DNA of 37,533 nt, from contig JAUIKE010000075.1 in the NCBI GenBank assembly GCA_030430845.1, forward strand, positions 1 to 37,533. Reading direction: 5' to 3'. The notes beneath the pieces were generated by a model, which saw nothing but the letters and a program-made list of their open reading frames with translations, searched no databases and was not told the origin of the DNA. The first letter of the stretch is position 1. Each line of letters begins with the position of its first letter. The translations under genes and the position numbers were made by a program. Shown one piece after another: positions 16,219-23,946 of this stretch. This DNA is from Bacteroidia bacterium. Its GTDB lineage: Bacteria; Bacteroidota; Bacteroidia; Chitinophagales; Saprospiraceae.

Positions 16219-17022
16219 ATGAAGCATACAAAAAATTACACGCTTATTACGGGTGGCAGTCAGGGAATAGGAAAAGCGCTGGCGCAATCTTGTGCCAGAA
16301 GGGGAATGAATCTCTTACTGGTAGCACTGGAAAATGAACATCTTCCCAAGACTGCGGCCGAGTTGAAAGTAGCTCATCCTGATATTCAGGTCGATAGTTT
16401 GGGTATCAACCTGGCTCAAAAAGACGCCGCAAAGGAAGTTTTCGAATGGTGCCGGAAAAACGATTATCAGGTCAACATGCTCATCAATAATGCCGGCTTT
16501 GGGCGTAGCGGCTGGTTTGAGAAAATGCCGCTGGAGATGTACCGGACCATGATCCAGCTCAATAATCAGACGCTTTTTGAGCTCTGTTATCATTTTATTC
16601 CTATGCTGAAACAAAATCAGCCCGCTCACATCATGAATATGAGTAGTCTGGAAGCTTATCTACCGACGCCTTACAAAGCTGCGTATACCGCTACCAAGCA
16701 TTTTGTTTTTGCCTATTCGCTGGCACTTAGAGAAGAGCTAAAGCAGTTCGGTGTGAATGTGAGTGTGCTTTGCCCCGGTTCAACCATTACCAATGAAGAT
16801 GGATTGAAGCGAATCGAATCTCAGGGAAGGAAGGCCCGATTGGTGGTCATGATGCCGGAGCCGGTAGGTGAAATTGCTATTTCAGAATTATTAAACAAAA
16901 AACAGATCATCATTCCTGGGCGTGTAAACAAGTTTATCGCTTTCTTAAGCAAAAGAATTCCGATTAGGAGGAAGATGAGATTGTTGGAGAAGTTATTTAG
17001 ATCTTATGTGGAGAAAACATAG
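16219..17022 (+). CDS. Short-chain dehydrogenase/reductase (SDR) family oxidoreductase
   Basis: A 267-residue classical SDR. The nucleotide-binding motif TGG-x-x-x-GIG appears as TGGSQGIGKALA near residue 12, followed by INNAGFG at ~90. The catalytic set is S143 (in MSSLEAY) and Y156-x-x-x-K160 (in YTATK), with PG(S)T after the sixth strand (CPGSTITNEDG). The C-terminal tail (FIAFLSKRIPIRRKMRLLEK) is basic and amphipathic, as in DltE/YqjQ-like SDRs that associate with membranes. Substrate unknown; NADP(H) use is likely but not certain. A monocistronic gene whose last codons form the left arm of its own terminator. Confidence 0.9.
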   Translation: MKHTKNYTLITGGSQGIGKALAQSCARRGMNLLLVALENEHLPKTAAELKVAHPDIQVDSLGINLAQKDAAKEVFEWCRKNDYQVNMLINNAGFGRSGWFEKMPLEMYRTMIQLNNQTLFELCYHFIPMLKQNQPAHIMNMSSLEAYLPTPYKAAYTATKHFVFAYSLALREELKQFGVNVSVLCPGSTITNEDGLKRIESQGRKARLVVMMPEPVGEIAISELLNKKQIIIPGRVNKFIAFLSKRIPIRRKMRLLEKLFRSYVEKT

Positions 17023-17048
17023 TTTTTTCCACATAAGATTTTTTTTTA
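17001..17048. terminator. Terminator overlapping the SDR stop codon
   Basis: An 18-bp stem (17001-17018 with 17022-17039, one G-U pair, loop ATA) includes the SDR stop codon TAG at 17020-17022 in its loop and right arm and is followed by a long T run. It lies between convergent genes. Confidence 0.85.
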
Positions 17049-17050
17049 CA

Positions 17051-18280
17051 CTACCTCATCATCGTGATGCTACCCGTCAATACAATCTCCTCCCCCTGAC
17101 ACAAATACCGTACCTTATACAGAAGCACTCCTGAATTCATAACCTGCCCCCGGTAGGAGCCATCCCATTTTCGAAAAGCATCGGTAGTGGCGAAGACTCT
17201 TTCGCCCCAGCGATCGAAGATCTCAAAGGTGATCAATTCCGGGATAGAGTAAGGGTTGCTGATGCCAAATTCATCATTCAGTCCGTCTCCATTGGGCGTG
17301 AAGGCGTTGGGTAAAAAGACCTCATTGCAGTCGAGCTGGGAGGGGTCCACGACGGTTATTTCGATAGAGTCTCTGGCTATGCAGCCCGTAATGTCGTCCT
17401 GCATTTCCAGAAAATACATTTGTTGGCCGGGTGTAGAGGGGCTTATGAAAGGCTCACCCTCGAAGAAATTGGTCACATCGCCGGGGGGCGTCCAATCAAA
17501 GGTTCCGGCACAGGTATTACTAAGCCTGATATCAACAGATTCGCCCAAAAAGATCAGGGTATCTGAAGTAAGGATTTCATCTACGGGAAAAAAGAGTTCT
17601 TCAATTTCAAAGTCGTTGAGTGCCCGATTGTAGAAACGAAGCTCATCCATTTGACCGTTAAACCGGGTTTCATTGGGAGAACGGCAAGTACTTCCTCCGA
17701 TTACTAAAGAATCCGGGTTTTCAAGATCGATTCTGCTGGTTGTTTTTCGGGAGCGACTCAGTTCTCCGTTGACGTACAGCCTTACCTCCGGGCCTTTTCT
17801 CCAAATAACGACATGCTGCCAGCATCGATTTGGGTCTAGTTCATGTACAATGGAGATGGATTTATTGGCTGTTTCGGCCATATAGAGGTTAAGGGCATTG
17901 GAAAATGGCTGATAGCGCAGATAAAAAACATTATCTGAACGGCAGTCATCCCAGCGCTTGGATATTAAATACTGAGTGGTCGGATTATTACTTCCCGGTT
18001 TAAAATAAAGGCTGACGGTGAAGTCTTCGGTATTAAATTCGTCTTGAACCGGGCCATCAAGTATGATTTCGTCGTTTTGCCCGTCAAAAAAGGTAGCCGA
18101 TCCGGCCACTCCGCACCCAAAATCGAGGCTTCCTACTTCAATACCGTTGTTGGTTGTATTTCCGGTGGCGTCACCCAGCCCTCCGTCAAAAGGGTAATAA
18201 GCAACCAGGCCGGTTGTACTTTGTGCATCCGCAAACGTCAGTGAAGCAAAACAGAGAATAACAGTTAGCAGTTGTCTCAT
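17051..18280 (-). CDS. LamG-domain surface protein with gliding-motility/T9SS type B C-terminal domain
   Basis: A 409-residue protein read from the ATG at 18280, which gives a clean signal peptide (MRQLLTVILCFASLTFADAQ); a longer in-frame start at 18376 would bury it. Residues ~25-215 are a concanavalin-like LamG domain (GLVAYYPFDGGLGDATG, DEIILDGPVQDEF, CWQHVVIWRKGPEVRLYVNG, MDELRFYNRALNDFEIEELF). An immunoglobulin-like stretch follows, then a CHU_C type domain at ~320-409 (VFLPNAFTPNGDGLNDEFGI, ITFEIFDRWGERVFAT, GVLLYKVRYLC) that directs T9SS export. Probably a cell-surface adhesin or sugar-binding protein. It is paralogous in its LamG part to 18735-19532, which lies upstream on the same strand. 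Confidence 0.88.
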   Translation of the reverse strand: MRQLLTVILCFASLTFADAQSTTGLVAYYPFDGGLGDATGNTTNNGIEVGSLDFGCGVAGSATFFDGQNDEIILDGPVQDEFNTEDFTVSLYFKPGSNNPTTQYLISKRWDDCRSDNVFYLRYQPFSNALNLYMAETANKSISIVHELDPNRCWQHVVIWRKGPEVRLYVNGELSRSRKTTSRIDLENPDSLVIGGSTCRSPNETRFNGQMDELRFYNRALNDFEIEELFFPVDEILTSDTLIFLGESVDIRLSNTCAGTFDWTPPGDVTNFFEGEPFISPSTPGQQMYFLEMQDDITGCIARDSIEITVVDPSQLDCNEVFLPNAFTPNGDGLNDEFGISNPYSIPELITFEIFDRWGERVFATTDAFRKWDGSYRGQVMNSGVLLYKVRYLCQGEEIVLTGSITMMR

Positions 18281-18394
18281 AAAAGGATTATTCAGTTCAA
18301 AGGATAAACGTGAATGACCCGCCAAAAGTATACTAGATGAAATTTTTGTGCTGTCCATGTGGCACAAAAAATTCATTCCTCATACGGCAAAAAA

Positions 18395-18712
18395 CTAGCC
18401 GAAAAGGTTACCCAGGCCGCCCATTCCGGGAGGGAGCATATCTTTGATCAAATTTTGTGTTTCGCTTTGTTCCTTTTCGACTGCCAGGCCGATGGCCCGG
18501 TTGATAGCTACCAGCAAGAGGTCTTCCAACTGCTCGGTATCTTCCGGATCAACAATTTCTTTGCTAATGGAAATATTGAGGATTTCTTTATTGGCATTAG
18601 CCCGTACTTTTACGGCCCCGCCTCCAGCTTCAGCCTCTACAGTAATAGTGGCTAATTTTTCTTTGATGGCTTTTTGCTTTTCCTGCATATCGCCTAAGAG
18701 ATCTCCGAACAT
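18395..18712 (-). CDS. YbaB/EbfC-family nucleoid-associated protein
   Basis: A 105-residue protein of typical family length. The N-terminal helix (GDMQEKQKAIKEKLATITVE), the glycine loop and strands (AEAGGGAVKVRANANKEILN) and the C-terminal helix (LEDLLLVAINRAIGLAVEKE), ending in a Gly/Pro-rich tail (PPGMGGLGNLFG), match YbaB. The family forms dimers that bind DNA and help organise the nucleoid. It follows the short LamG gene by 22 nt and is probably cotranscribed with it. It is not next to dnaX or recR here. Confidence 0.9.
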   Translation of the reverse strand: MFGDLLGDMQEKQKAIKEKLATITVEAEAGGGAVKVRANANKEILNISISKEIVDPEDTEQLEDLLLVAINRAIGLAVEKEQSETQNLIKDMLPPGMGGLGNLFG

Positions 18713-18734
18713 GATAGGTTTATTTATTTACAAT

Positions 18735-19532
18735 TCATTTTTCTCCCTTAACAAATGAAGTTTGTGAAGGTTCGATTTTATTCGACACGCAATCCATCGC
18801 TGCATTTTCTACCGGATGCAGGCTATATAATTGCTCGATTTCTTCCTTGCTCAGAGCCCTGTTATAAACGCGTACTTCATCCAGCACCCCTCTGAAACGA
18901 CGAACCCTTCCCGATTGCACGCAGGGGCTATTGGAAAAGGAGAGAAGAGCGTCATTGCTCAGATCGATCCCATTACAACGATAGGCCTCCCGCTGCAATT
19001 GGCCGTTGATATAAGTGGATGCTTTAAGGCCTTCTCTTACCAGCGCAATATGATGCCAGCCACTTTCCAAAATAGGAGGAGACAGCGTGCCGTAATATTT
19101 ATGGGGGGTTTCGTGAACATAAGTCTTAATTTCCTTTTTATTCAGATCTAACAGGAAATCAAGCATATTGTATTCGGTACAATCTCCTCTTTTTGAGAAC
19201 AGGCTTTGCTGAAAGATCATATACTGCTCAGCCTTGAAATAATAGGAAAGGGTGAAGTCCGTTGTCCCAAAATAGTTGTTGACATCTCCATGAAACTCGA
19301 TATAGTCATTCACCCCATCTAATAATAAGCCGTCATCCTCCACCCCACACCAACAGCTTACGCTGCCGAACAACTGTCCGTGCGATCCATTGCCACTGTC
19401 ATCACGAGCATCACATTCATTGAACGAATAATAGGCGACCAGATCCTGATCAGGCTTAAAGGAAGGAGCGGAAGGCACCACCATTCCTACGAAAAGAAAG
19501 AACAGTCCTACGAGTCCTGTAAATAACCTCAT
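18735..19532 (-). CDS. Secreted LamG-domain protein lacking a sorting domain
   Basis: A 265-residue protein with a signal peptide (MRLFTGLVGLFFLFVGMVV) and one LamG/concanavalin-like domain at ~30-240 (LVAYYSFNECDARDDSGNGS, CGVEDDGLLLDGVNDYIEF, GWHHIALVREGLKASTYING, LDEVRVYNRALSKEEIEQLY). The LamG region is clearly related to that in 17051-18280, but this protein ends soon after the domain and has no T9SS C-terminal domain, so it may be periplasmic or a shortened copy. Likely glycan- or protein-binding; ligand unknown. Located directly upstream of ybaB. Confidence 0.8.
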   Translation of the reverse strand: MRLFTGLVGLFFLFVGMVVPSAPSFKPDQDLVAYYSFNECDARDDSGNGSHGQLFGSVSCWCGVEDDGLLLDGVNDYIEFHGDVNNYFGTTDFTLSYYFKAEQYMIFQQSLFSKRGDCTEYNMLDFLLDLNKKEIKTYVHETPHKYYGTLSPPILESGWHHIALVREGLKASTYINGQLQREAYRCNGIDLSNDALLSFSNSPCVQSGRVRRFRGVLDEVRVYNRALSKEEIEQLYSLHPVENAAMDCVSNKIEPSQTSFVKGEK

Positions 19533-19621
19533 TTTGTAAAAAAATAGTTTTGTCGATTAAAATTTATGACTTAGCGAGACTGAAAATTAAACCAAACCGC
19601 TGAATTTTCGAAGAGAAAAGC

Positions 19622-20548
19622 TTAAAGATTTGCGCCTGAAAACAATTGGGAAGCATACAATAAATAAAACATCAATAATACAACCCCTTCATACCGTGTA
19701 ATGGTTTTATTATTGGACATGATCCCGAATAATATAGTCATAACGATCATAATCGGAATAAAAGTATCGAGGATCTCACCACTGACTTCCACTTTACCCA
19801 AAAGTGAAGGAATGCCGACTACTACATACGTGTTAAAAATATTGGACCCCAGTACATTCCCGACGGCTATGGAGGATTTTCCTTTTCGGGCAGCGTTCAG
19901 ACTTACGATCACCTCCGGCAGAGAGGTTCCCAGCGCAACTGCAGAAACCGATATGATACTCGGGCTAATCCCGGCGATGAGTGAAATCTCTTCTATAGAC
20001 TGGATAGCATAATCCGAGCTGATCCACACCAGCGCTCCACCGATGACCAACATGGTATAATGGCGCCAATTGACTTTGGGGCGGTTTTCGATGGGTTCAT
20101 CGCTGGTTTTCATGGAATAAGCCATGAAAGTAACAATACCCACTAAACAAATGATGGCTTCAAACACACTTACTTCGAGGTCCCGAACGATGAACCAAAG
20201 GATAAAAGCTGAGCCCCACAAATAGGGCATGTCAATATGCCAGATGTTATACTCAAGTTTGATCGTCTTTACAATAACAGCTACCAGCCCCAACACTAAA
20301 GCGATATTCGTTATGTTCGAACCTACCACAGCTCCCATGACAATGGTAGATTCGCCTCTAAGCACAGCCGCAATGGAGGTGGCTAGTTCGGGAAGAGAAG
20401 TGCCGAAGGCTACTATCGTCAGGCCGATGATAAAAGGAGAAATACCAAGGGAAAGTCCAATTTGTTCTGATGAGTCGATTAACCAATCGGAAGCCTTTAA
20501 TAATACTGCCAAACTGATTACAAAAATGATATAAGGTAAAATGGCCAT
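19622..20548 (-). CDS. CaCA-family calcium/sodium antiporter (YrbG-like)
   Basis: A 308-residue inner-membrane protein with about ten helices in two homologous halves. Each half has the alpha-repeat signature of cation/Ca2+ exchangers: GTSLPELATS (~50) with GSNITNI, and GTSLPEVIVS (~208) with GSNIFNT. The acidic residues in these repeats coordinate Ca2+. Length fits bacterial YrbG/K+-independent exchangers. It should expel Ca2+ in exchange for Na+ or H+. The gene is divergent from tatC; a TACTTTTG promoter box and a perfect hairpin lie in its leader. Confidence 0.92.
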   Translation of the reverse strand: MAILPYIIFVISLAVLLKASDWLIDSSEQIGLSLGISPFIIGLTIVAFGTSLPELATSIAAVLRGESTIVMGAVVGSNITNIALVLGLVAVIVKTIKLEYNIWHIDMPYLWGSAFILWFIVRDLEVSVFEAIICLVGIVTFMAYSMKTSDEPIENRPKVNWRHYTMLVIGGALVWISSDYAIQSIEEISLIAGISPSIISVSAVALGTSLPEVIVSLNAARKGKSSIAVGNVLGSNIFNTYVVVGIPSLLGKVEVSGEILDTFIPIMIVMTILFGIMSNNKTITRYEGVVLLMFYLLYASQLFSGANL

Positions 20549-20598
20549 ACGTTCTGTCCTTACTAAGTTTCTTTCAACACAAGTTATATTCTGCCGAT

Positions 20599-20635
20599 AA
20601 GCAATATTGGCTGCCCATGGCAGCCAATATTGCTT
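20599..20635 (-). promoter_or_regulatory. Perfect 17-bp hairpin in the antiporter leader
   Basis: Positions 20599-20615 and 20619-20635 are exact complements around CAT. On the minus strand it begins about 16 nt after the -7 box and ends 50 nt before the start codon, so it would be near the 5' end of the antiporter mRNA. Confidence 0.7.
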
Positions 20636-20651
20636 TTAACTCTGAGTTGCA

Positions 20652-20659
20652 CAAAAGTA
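20652..20659 (-). promoter_or_regulatory. Putative -7 promoter box for the antiporter gene
   Basis: TACTTTTG on the minus strand matches the Bacteroidota TAnnTTTG consensus about 105 nt before the antiporter start. The -33 box is not clear. Confidence 0.45.
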
Positions 20660-20757
20660 AGTTTTTTTTTATTTCTCCCTTCTTTTTTCCAACCAAGTAG
20701 ATTGATTTTTTTACCACCCCAGTTTCCTGATCTATTAGTTGATGAATAATTTTTGTA

Positions 20758-20765
20758 TAGATTTG
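20758..20765 (+). promoter_or_regulatory. Putative -7 promoter box for tatC
   Basis: TAGATTTG matches TAnnTTTG; a TTG at 20739-20741 may serve as the -33 box with short spacing. Transcription from here would include the 20808-20843 hairpin in the tatC leader. Confidence 0.45.
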
Positions 20766-20807
20766 TGTTGTTTAAACTAAAGGGCGTTAAATTTGTCAAT
20801 CAATTTA

Positions 20808-20843
20808 AAAGCTTGGATCGGCCGGCCGGCCGATCCAAGCTTT
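20808..20843 (+). promoter_or_regulatory. Perfect 36-nt palindrome directly upstream of tatC
   Basis: The 36 nt from 20808 to 20843 are fully self-complementary (AAAGCTTGGATCGGCCGG and its complement) and end exactly 16 nt before the tatC ATG. No gene precedes tatC on this strand, so it is not a terminator for a neighbour. It contains three overlapping GGCCGG-type repeats at its centre. Confidence 0.75.
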
Positions 20844-20859
20844 ACTTAAAAAATATTTC

Positions 20860-21702
20860 ATGGCATTAGATCAAGTCGATGTTGATTCACAAGTGAAGGA
20901 GATGTCTTTTTTAGAGCATCTCGAAGAATTGCGCTGGCATATTATCCGATCATTGGTGGTGATCATTGGGGTAGGGATCGTATTGTTTCTGTTTCATGAT
21001 TGGCTTTTTGAAGTGGTCATTTTCGGGCCCACCCATGCGGATTTTCTATCGTACCGGGTTTTTTGCAATTGGTCTAACAGTTTGGGACTAGGAGATGCCA
21101 TGTGTATTCAGCCTCCGGACTTCCGCAAACAGGCTATTGGGTTTGGGGAATCCTTCATTGTCAGTATCAAAGTATCGTTTATTGCCGGGTTTATAGCCGC
21201 TTTCCCTTATGTGTTCTATGAATTTTGGCGTTTCATCAGCCCCGGTTTGTACCCTAATGAACGGAGTGCAACAAGAGGCATTGTCTTTGTTTGTTCCGCT
21301 TTATTTTTAATAGGCGTATTGTTTGGATACTTTATAATTGCTCCTTTTGCCGTCAACTTTTTAGGAGGCTATGATATTCCGGGCGTAGAAAACTCCCCGA
21401 CTTTATCTTCCTTCATTAACTATATGCTGATGTTTACAGCTCCTGCAGGCCTGATCTTTGAGTTGCCCATCGTGGTGTTTTTCCTGTCAAAAATTGGCTT
21501 GGTGACACCAGAAGCTATGCGCAAGTATCGCCGGCATGCGATCATCGGTACCTTGCTGTTGGCCGCGGTTATCACCCCGCCGGATGTTGTGACCCAGTTC
21601 CTGATCGGTATCCCCCTGTTTATTTTGTACGAAATCAGCATCTTTATCTCTGCTCGTGTCAATAAAGCCGAAGAGAAAAAGATGAACGAAAATCCCGACT
21701 AG
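20860..21702 (+). CDS. tatC: Sec-independent protein translocase subunit TatC
   Basis: A 280-residue protein with six membrane helices, typical for TatC. The N-terminal signature MSFLEHLEELRWHIIRSLVV binds the twin-arginine signal. The conserved periplasmic loop and third helix read FPYVFYEFWRFISPGLYPNE, followed by FELPIVVFFLSKIGLV and the RKYRRHAIIG / AVITPPDVVTQFLIGIPLFI end. TatC forms the receptor of the twin-arginine translocon in the inner membrane; tatA and tatB are not in the window. The N-terminus carries a slightly longer pre-sequence (MALDQVDVDSQVKE) than usual. It precedes a small membrane protein gene by 4 nt. Confidence 0.97.
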   Translation: MALDQVDVDSQVKEMSFLEHLEELRWHIIRSLVVIIGVGIVLFLFHDWLFEVVIFGPTHADFLSYRVFCNWSNSLGLGDAMCIQPPDFRKQAIGFGESFIVSIKVSFIAGFIAAFPYVFYEFWRFISPGLYPNERSATRGIVFVCSALFLIGVLFGYFIIAPFAVNFLGGYDIPGVENSPTLSSFINYMLMFTAPAGLIFELPIVVFFLSKIGLVTPEAMRKYRRHAIIGTLLLAAVITPPDVVTQFLIGIPLFILYEISIFISARVNKAEEKKMNENPD

Positions 21703-21706
21703 TTTT

Positions 21707-22165
21707 ATGCATAGAGTATCAACCAACTGGACCTTGTTCCTAAAGTTTTTTATACCTGTCTTTTGGATCGTTTTTTTCGGGGCCGTCACCATCGCGGTTC
21801 TTCTGTATCAATTCGAATACATAGGCGATATCCCGGCCAGTAATTTCAGGATCGGAATGGTGCTGTTTTTTATCAGTGGTTTGCTGTTGATGGTATTTAC
21901 CCTGATGCGGCTTAAAAGAGTGGAGTTAAGCCCTGAATCAATTTTTGTGACGGATTATTTCAAAAACAGGAAATACACCTATAATAGTGTTGAGGAAATT
22001 TCCATTAGCCGCTTCCTCTTTTTTGCTACGGCTTCTATTCGTCTGCATCAAAAGGGTACTTTTGGAAAAAAAATCGTTTTCGTCCCTAATCTTGAGCGCT
22101 TTCGACTTTTTTTAACACAGCATCCGGAGGTATTCTCTAATGTGAGGATAGAGGGCTTGAAGTAA
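21707..22165 (+). CDS. Small two-helix membrane protein, PH-domain-like, function unknown
   Basis: A 152-residue protein starting 4 nt after the tatC stop, so probably cotranscribed. Two membrane helices (FFIPVFWIVFFGAVTIAVLL and MVLFFISGLLLMVFTLMRL) are followed by a ~85-residue cytosolic domain with alternating strands (VELSPESIFVTDYFKNRKYT, then YNSVEEISISRFLFFATASI, then IRLHQKGTFGKKIVFVPN). This resembles bacterial PH-like (bPH2) domains, but the call is weak. No catalytic motif is visible. It converges with porX across a strong terminator. Confidence 0.7.
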   Translation: MHRVSTNWTLFLKFFIPVFWIVFFGAVTIAVLLYQFEYIGDIPASNFRIGMVLFFISGLLLMVFTLMRLKRVELSPESIFVTDYFKNRKYTYNSVEEISISRFLFFATASIRLHQKGTFGKKIVFVPNLERFRLFLTQHPEVFSNVRIEGLK

Positions 22166-22172
22166 GTAACAT

Positions 22173-22202
22173 AAAAAAAGCGGCCCGCGGGCCGCTTTTT
22201 TT
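22173..22202. terminator. Bidirectional terminator
   Basis: A perfect 30-nt palindrome: seven A, GCGGCCCG/CGGGCCGC, seven T. It lies between the convergent 21707 gene and porX and serves both strands. Confidence 0.92.
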
Positions 22203-22207
22203 ATCTC

Positions 22208-23764
22208 TTATTTGCTTATCAGTCTCGCTACCGGACAGATCATCTCCTCCAGCGAGATTCCTCCATGCTGGAAAGTATCCTTATAATAATTGTGGTAATA
22301 ATTGTAATTATTTGGATAGAGAAAGAAAATATCTTCTTTGGCAAAGATGAAAGTGGAACTTACATTCGGCTTCGGCAGATTAGCCTGTTCCGGCCGGCGG
22401 ACTTCCAGCACATCCTTTCTTTCATACTGAAGATTTCGGCCGACCTTGTAGCGCAGATTCGTAGTGGTTTCCCGATCACCGATCACCCGGGAAGGTTGAT
22501 TGACGCGGATGGTACCGTGATCTGTTGTGACGATAAGCTGTACTTCTCTTTCCGCCACCCGTTCGAGGGCCTGCCAGAGAGGAGAATTCTGGAACCAGGA
22601 GCGGGTTAGGGAACGATAGGCTTTTTCATCTCCGGCCAGTTCTTTTAGCACCTCCATTTCTGTACGGGCATGAGAGAGCATATCGATAAAATTGTAGACG
22701 ATGACGGTCAGGTCATTGTTCAGATAGTTCAATACATTATCCTGCATTTGTTTGGCATTCCCCACATTAGTAACCTTGACGTACTCCCATTTTATAGGCC
22801 TGCGGAAGGTTCGGCCGATCAATTCACCCAGGAAATCCGCTTCGTGGAGGTTTTTACCACCTTCCTCATTGTCGTTTTTCCACCATTTCGGAAAAGCCTT
22901 GGAAATATCTCCTGGCATCATGCCTGCAAAAATAGCGTTCCGGCTGTATTGCGTTGAGGTAGGAAGGATGCTGTAAAAATAATCTTCTTCTTCTATTCGG
23001 AACCATTCCGATAAAATCGGTTTGATGATTTCCCATTGATCATATCTCAGATTATCAAGCAGCAACATAATCGTAGGAACCTCATCATCCAATTTGGGAA
23101 AGACTTTGGAGCGCATCAGATCGTTGGACATGATAGGAGCCTCTTCAGGGTGCGATACCCAGTTCATATAATTCTTGAGAATATATTTTGAAAACTCCGT
23201 ATTCGCCTCCCTCTTTTGCATGCTGAGAATATCGGCCATACCTACTGAATTGGAGTTGTCGATCTTAATTTCCCAGTTGATGATCTTGCGATATACTTCT
23301 ACCCATTCTTCATAGTCCAGCCCGCTGTTGATCTGCATGAGGATCTGACGAAACTCCTGTTGATAGTCAGACGAAGTCTTCTCCCGGACCAGGCGCTTGT
23401 TGTCGATGATCTTTTTAAGCGTAAGTAAGATCTGGTTGGGATTAACCGGTTTGATAAGGTAGTCGGAGATCTGCCCTCCAATGGCTTCTTCCATCACATT
23501 CTCTGCCTCGTTCTTGGTAATCATAACAACCGGAAGACTGGGGTGGGATTCTTTTATTTTAGAAAGCGTTTCCAGTCCGGTAATACCAGGCATACTTTCG
23601 TCCAGGAAAACAACGTCAATGTCGCCGTCTTCTTCGACTTCTTCCAGTGCATCGTGGCCATTGGTGACCTGGATGACTTCGTATCCCTTCCTTTCCAGGA
23701 ACATTAATTGAGGTTTTAGCAGGTCGATCTCGTCGTCTGCCCAGAGAATTTTGATTTTGTCCAT
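22208..23764 (-). CDS. porX: PorX: response regulator/alkaline-phosphatase-superfamily regulator of T9SS
   Basis: A 518-residue two-domain protein. The receiver domain (1-~120) has D10/D11, phospho-acceptor D55 (VVFLDESMPG), T83 and K105 (YLIKPVNP). A helical linker leads to a PglZ/alkaline-phosphatase-superfamily domain (~225-518) with metal-site motifs: MLLLDNLRYDQW (D237), the nucleophile-type Thr region LPTSTQYSRNAIFAGMMP (~267-284) and TTDHGTIRV. The order and length match PorX, which with PorY controls T9SS genes in Bacteroidota and has phosphodiesterase-type activity. The sensor kinase PorY is not in the window. It is relevant to the T9SS cargo encoded here (GH10 xylanase and LamG protein). 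A hairpin ends 16 nt before the ATG. Confidence 0.93.
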   Translation of the reverse strand: MDKIKILWADDEIDLLKPQLMFLERKGYEVIQVTNGHDALEEVEEDGDIDVVFLDESMPGITGLETLSKIKESHPSLPVVMITKNEAENVMEEAIGGQISDYLIKPVNPNQILLTLKKIIDNKRLVREKTSSDYQQEFRQILMQINSGLDYEEWVEVYRKIINWEIKIDNSNSVGMADILSMQKREANTEFSKYILKNYMNWVSHPEEAPIMSNDLMRSKVFPKLDDEVPTIMLLLDNLRYDQWEIIKPILSEWFRIEEEDYFYSILPTSTQYSRNAIFAGMMPGDISKAFPKWWKNDNEEGGKNLHEADFLGELIGRTFRRPIKWEYVKVTNVGNAKQMQDNVLNYLNNDLTVIVYNFIDMLSHARTEMEVLKELAGDEKAYRSLTRSWFQNSPLWQALERVAEREVQLIVTTDHGTIRVNQPSRVIGDRETTTNLRYKVGRNLQYERKDVLEVRRPEQANLPKPNVSSTFIFAKEDIFFLYPNNYNYYHNYYKDTFQHGGISLEEMICPVARLISK

Positions 23765-23780
23765 TGATGATATGTATTTT

Positions 23781-23817
23781 AATAGAAGAGGGGAGGCGCA
23801 GCCTCCCCTCTTCTATT
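23781..23817 (-). promoter_or_regulatory. Perfect 17-bp hairpin directly upstream of porX
   Basis: Positions 23781-23797 and 23801-23817 are exact complements around GCA. On the minus strand the stem ends exactly 16 nt before the porX ATG. The upstream gene on the other strand is divergent, so this is not a neighbour's terminator. Confidence 0.75.
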
Positions 23818-23946
23818 TTGGGTGATGCATCTCCTCGCAATTTAATACATAATTTACGTTATAGTGTTTACTTTTATTGCAAATGATTACTTAAAGGGAA
23901 ATAGAAAGCCCGAACGGCTCCTTTATTTTCCATGTTTTAAATACCA

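Noticed and set aside
18281..18376. N-terminal extension of the LamG/T9SS protein
   Set aside because: Starting at 18376 would bury the clear signal peptide that begins at 18280.
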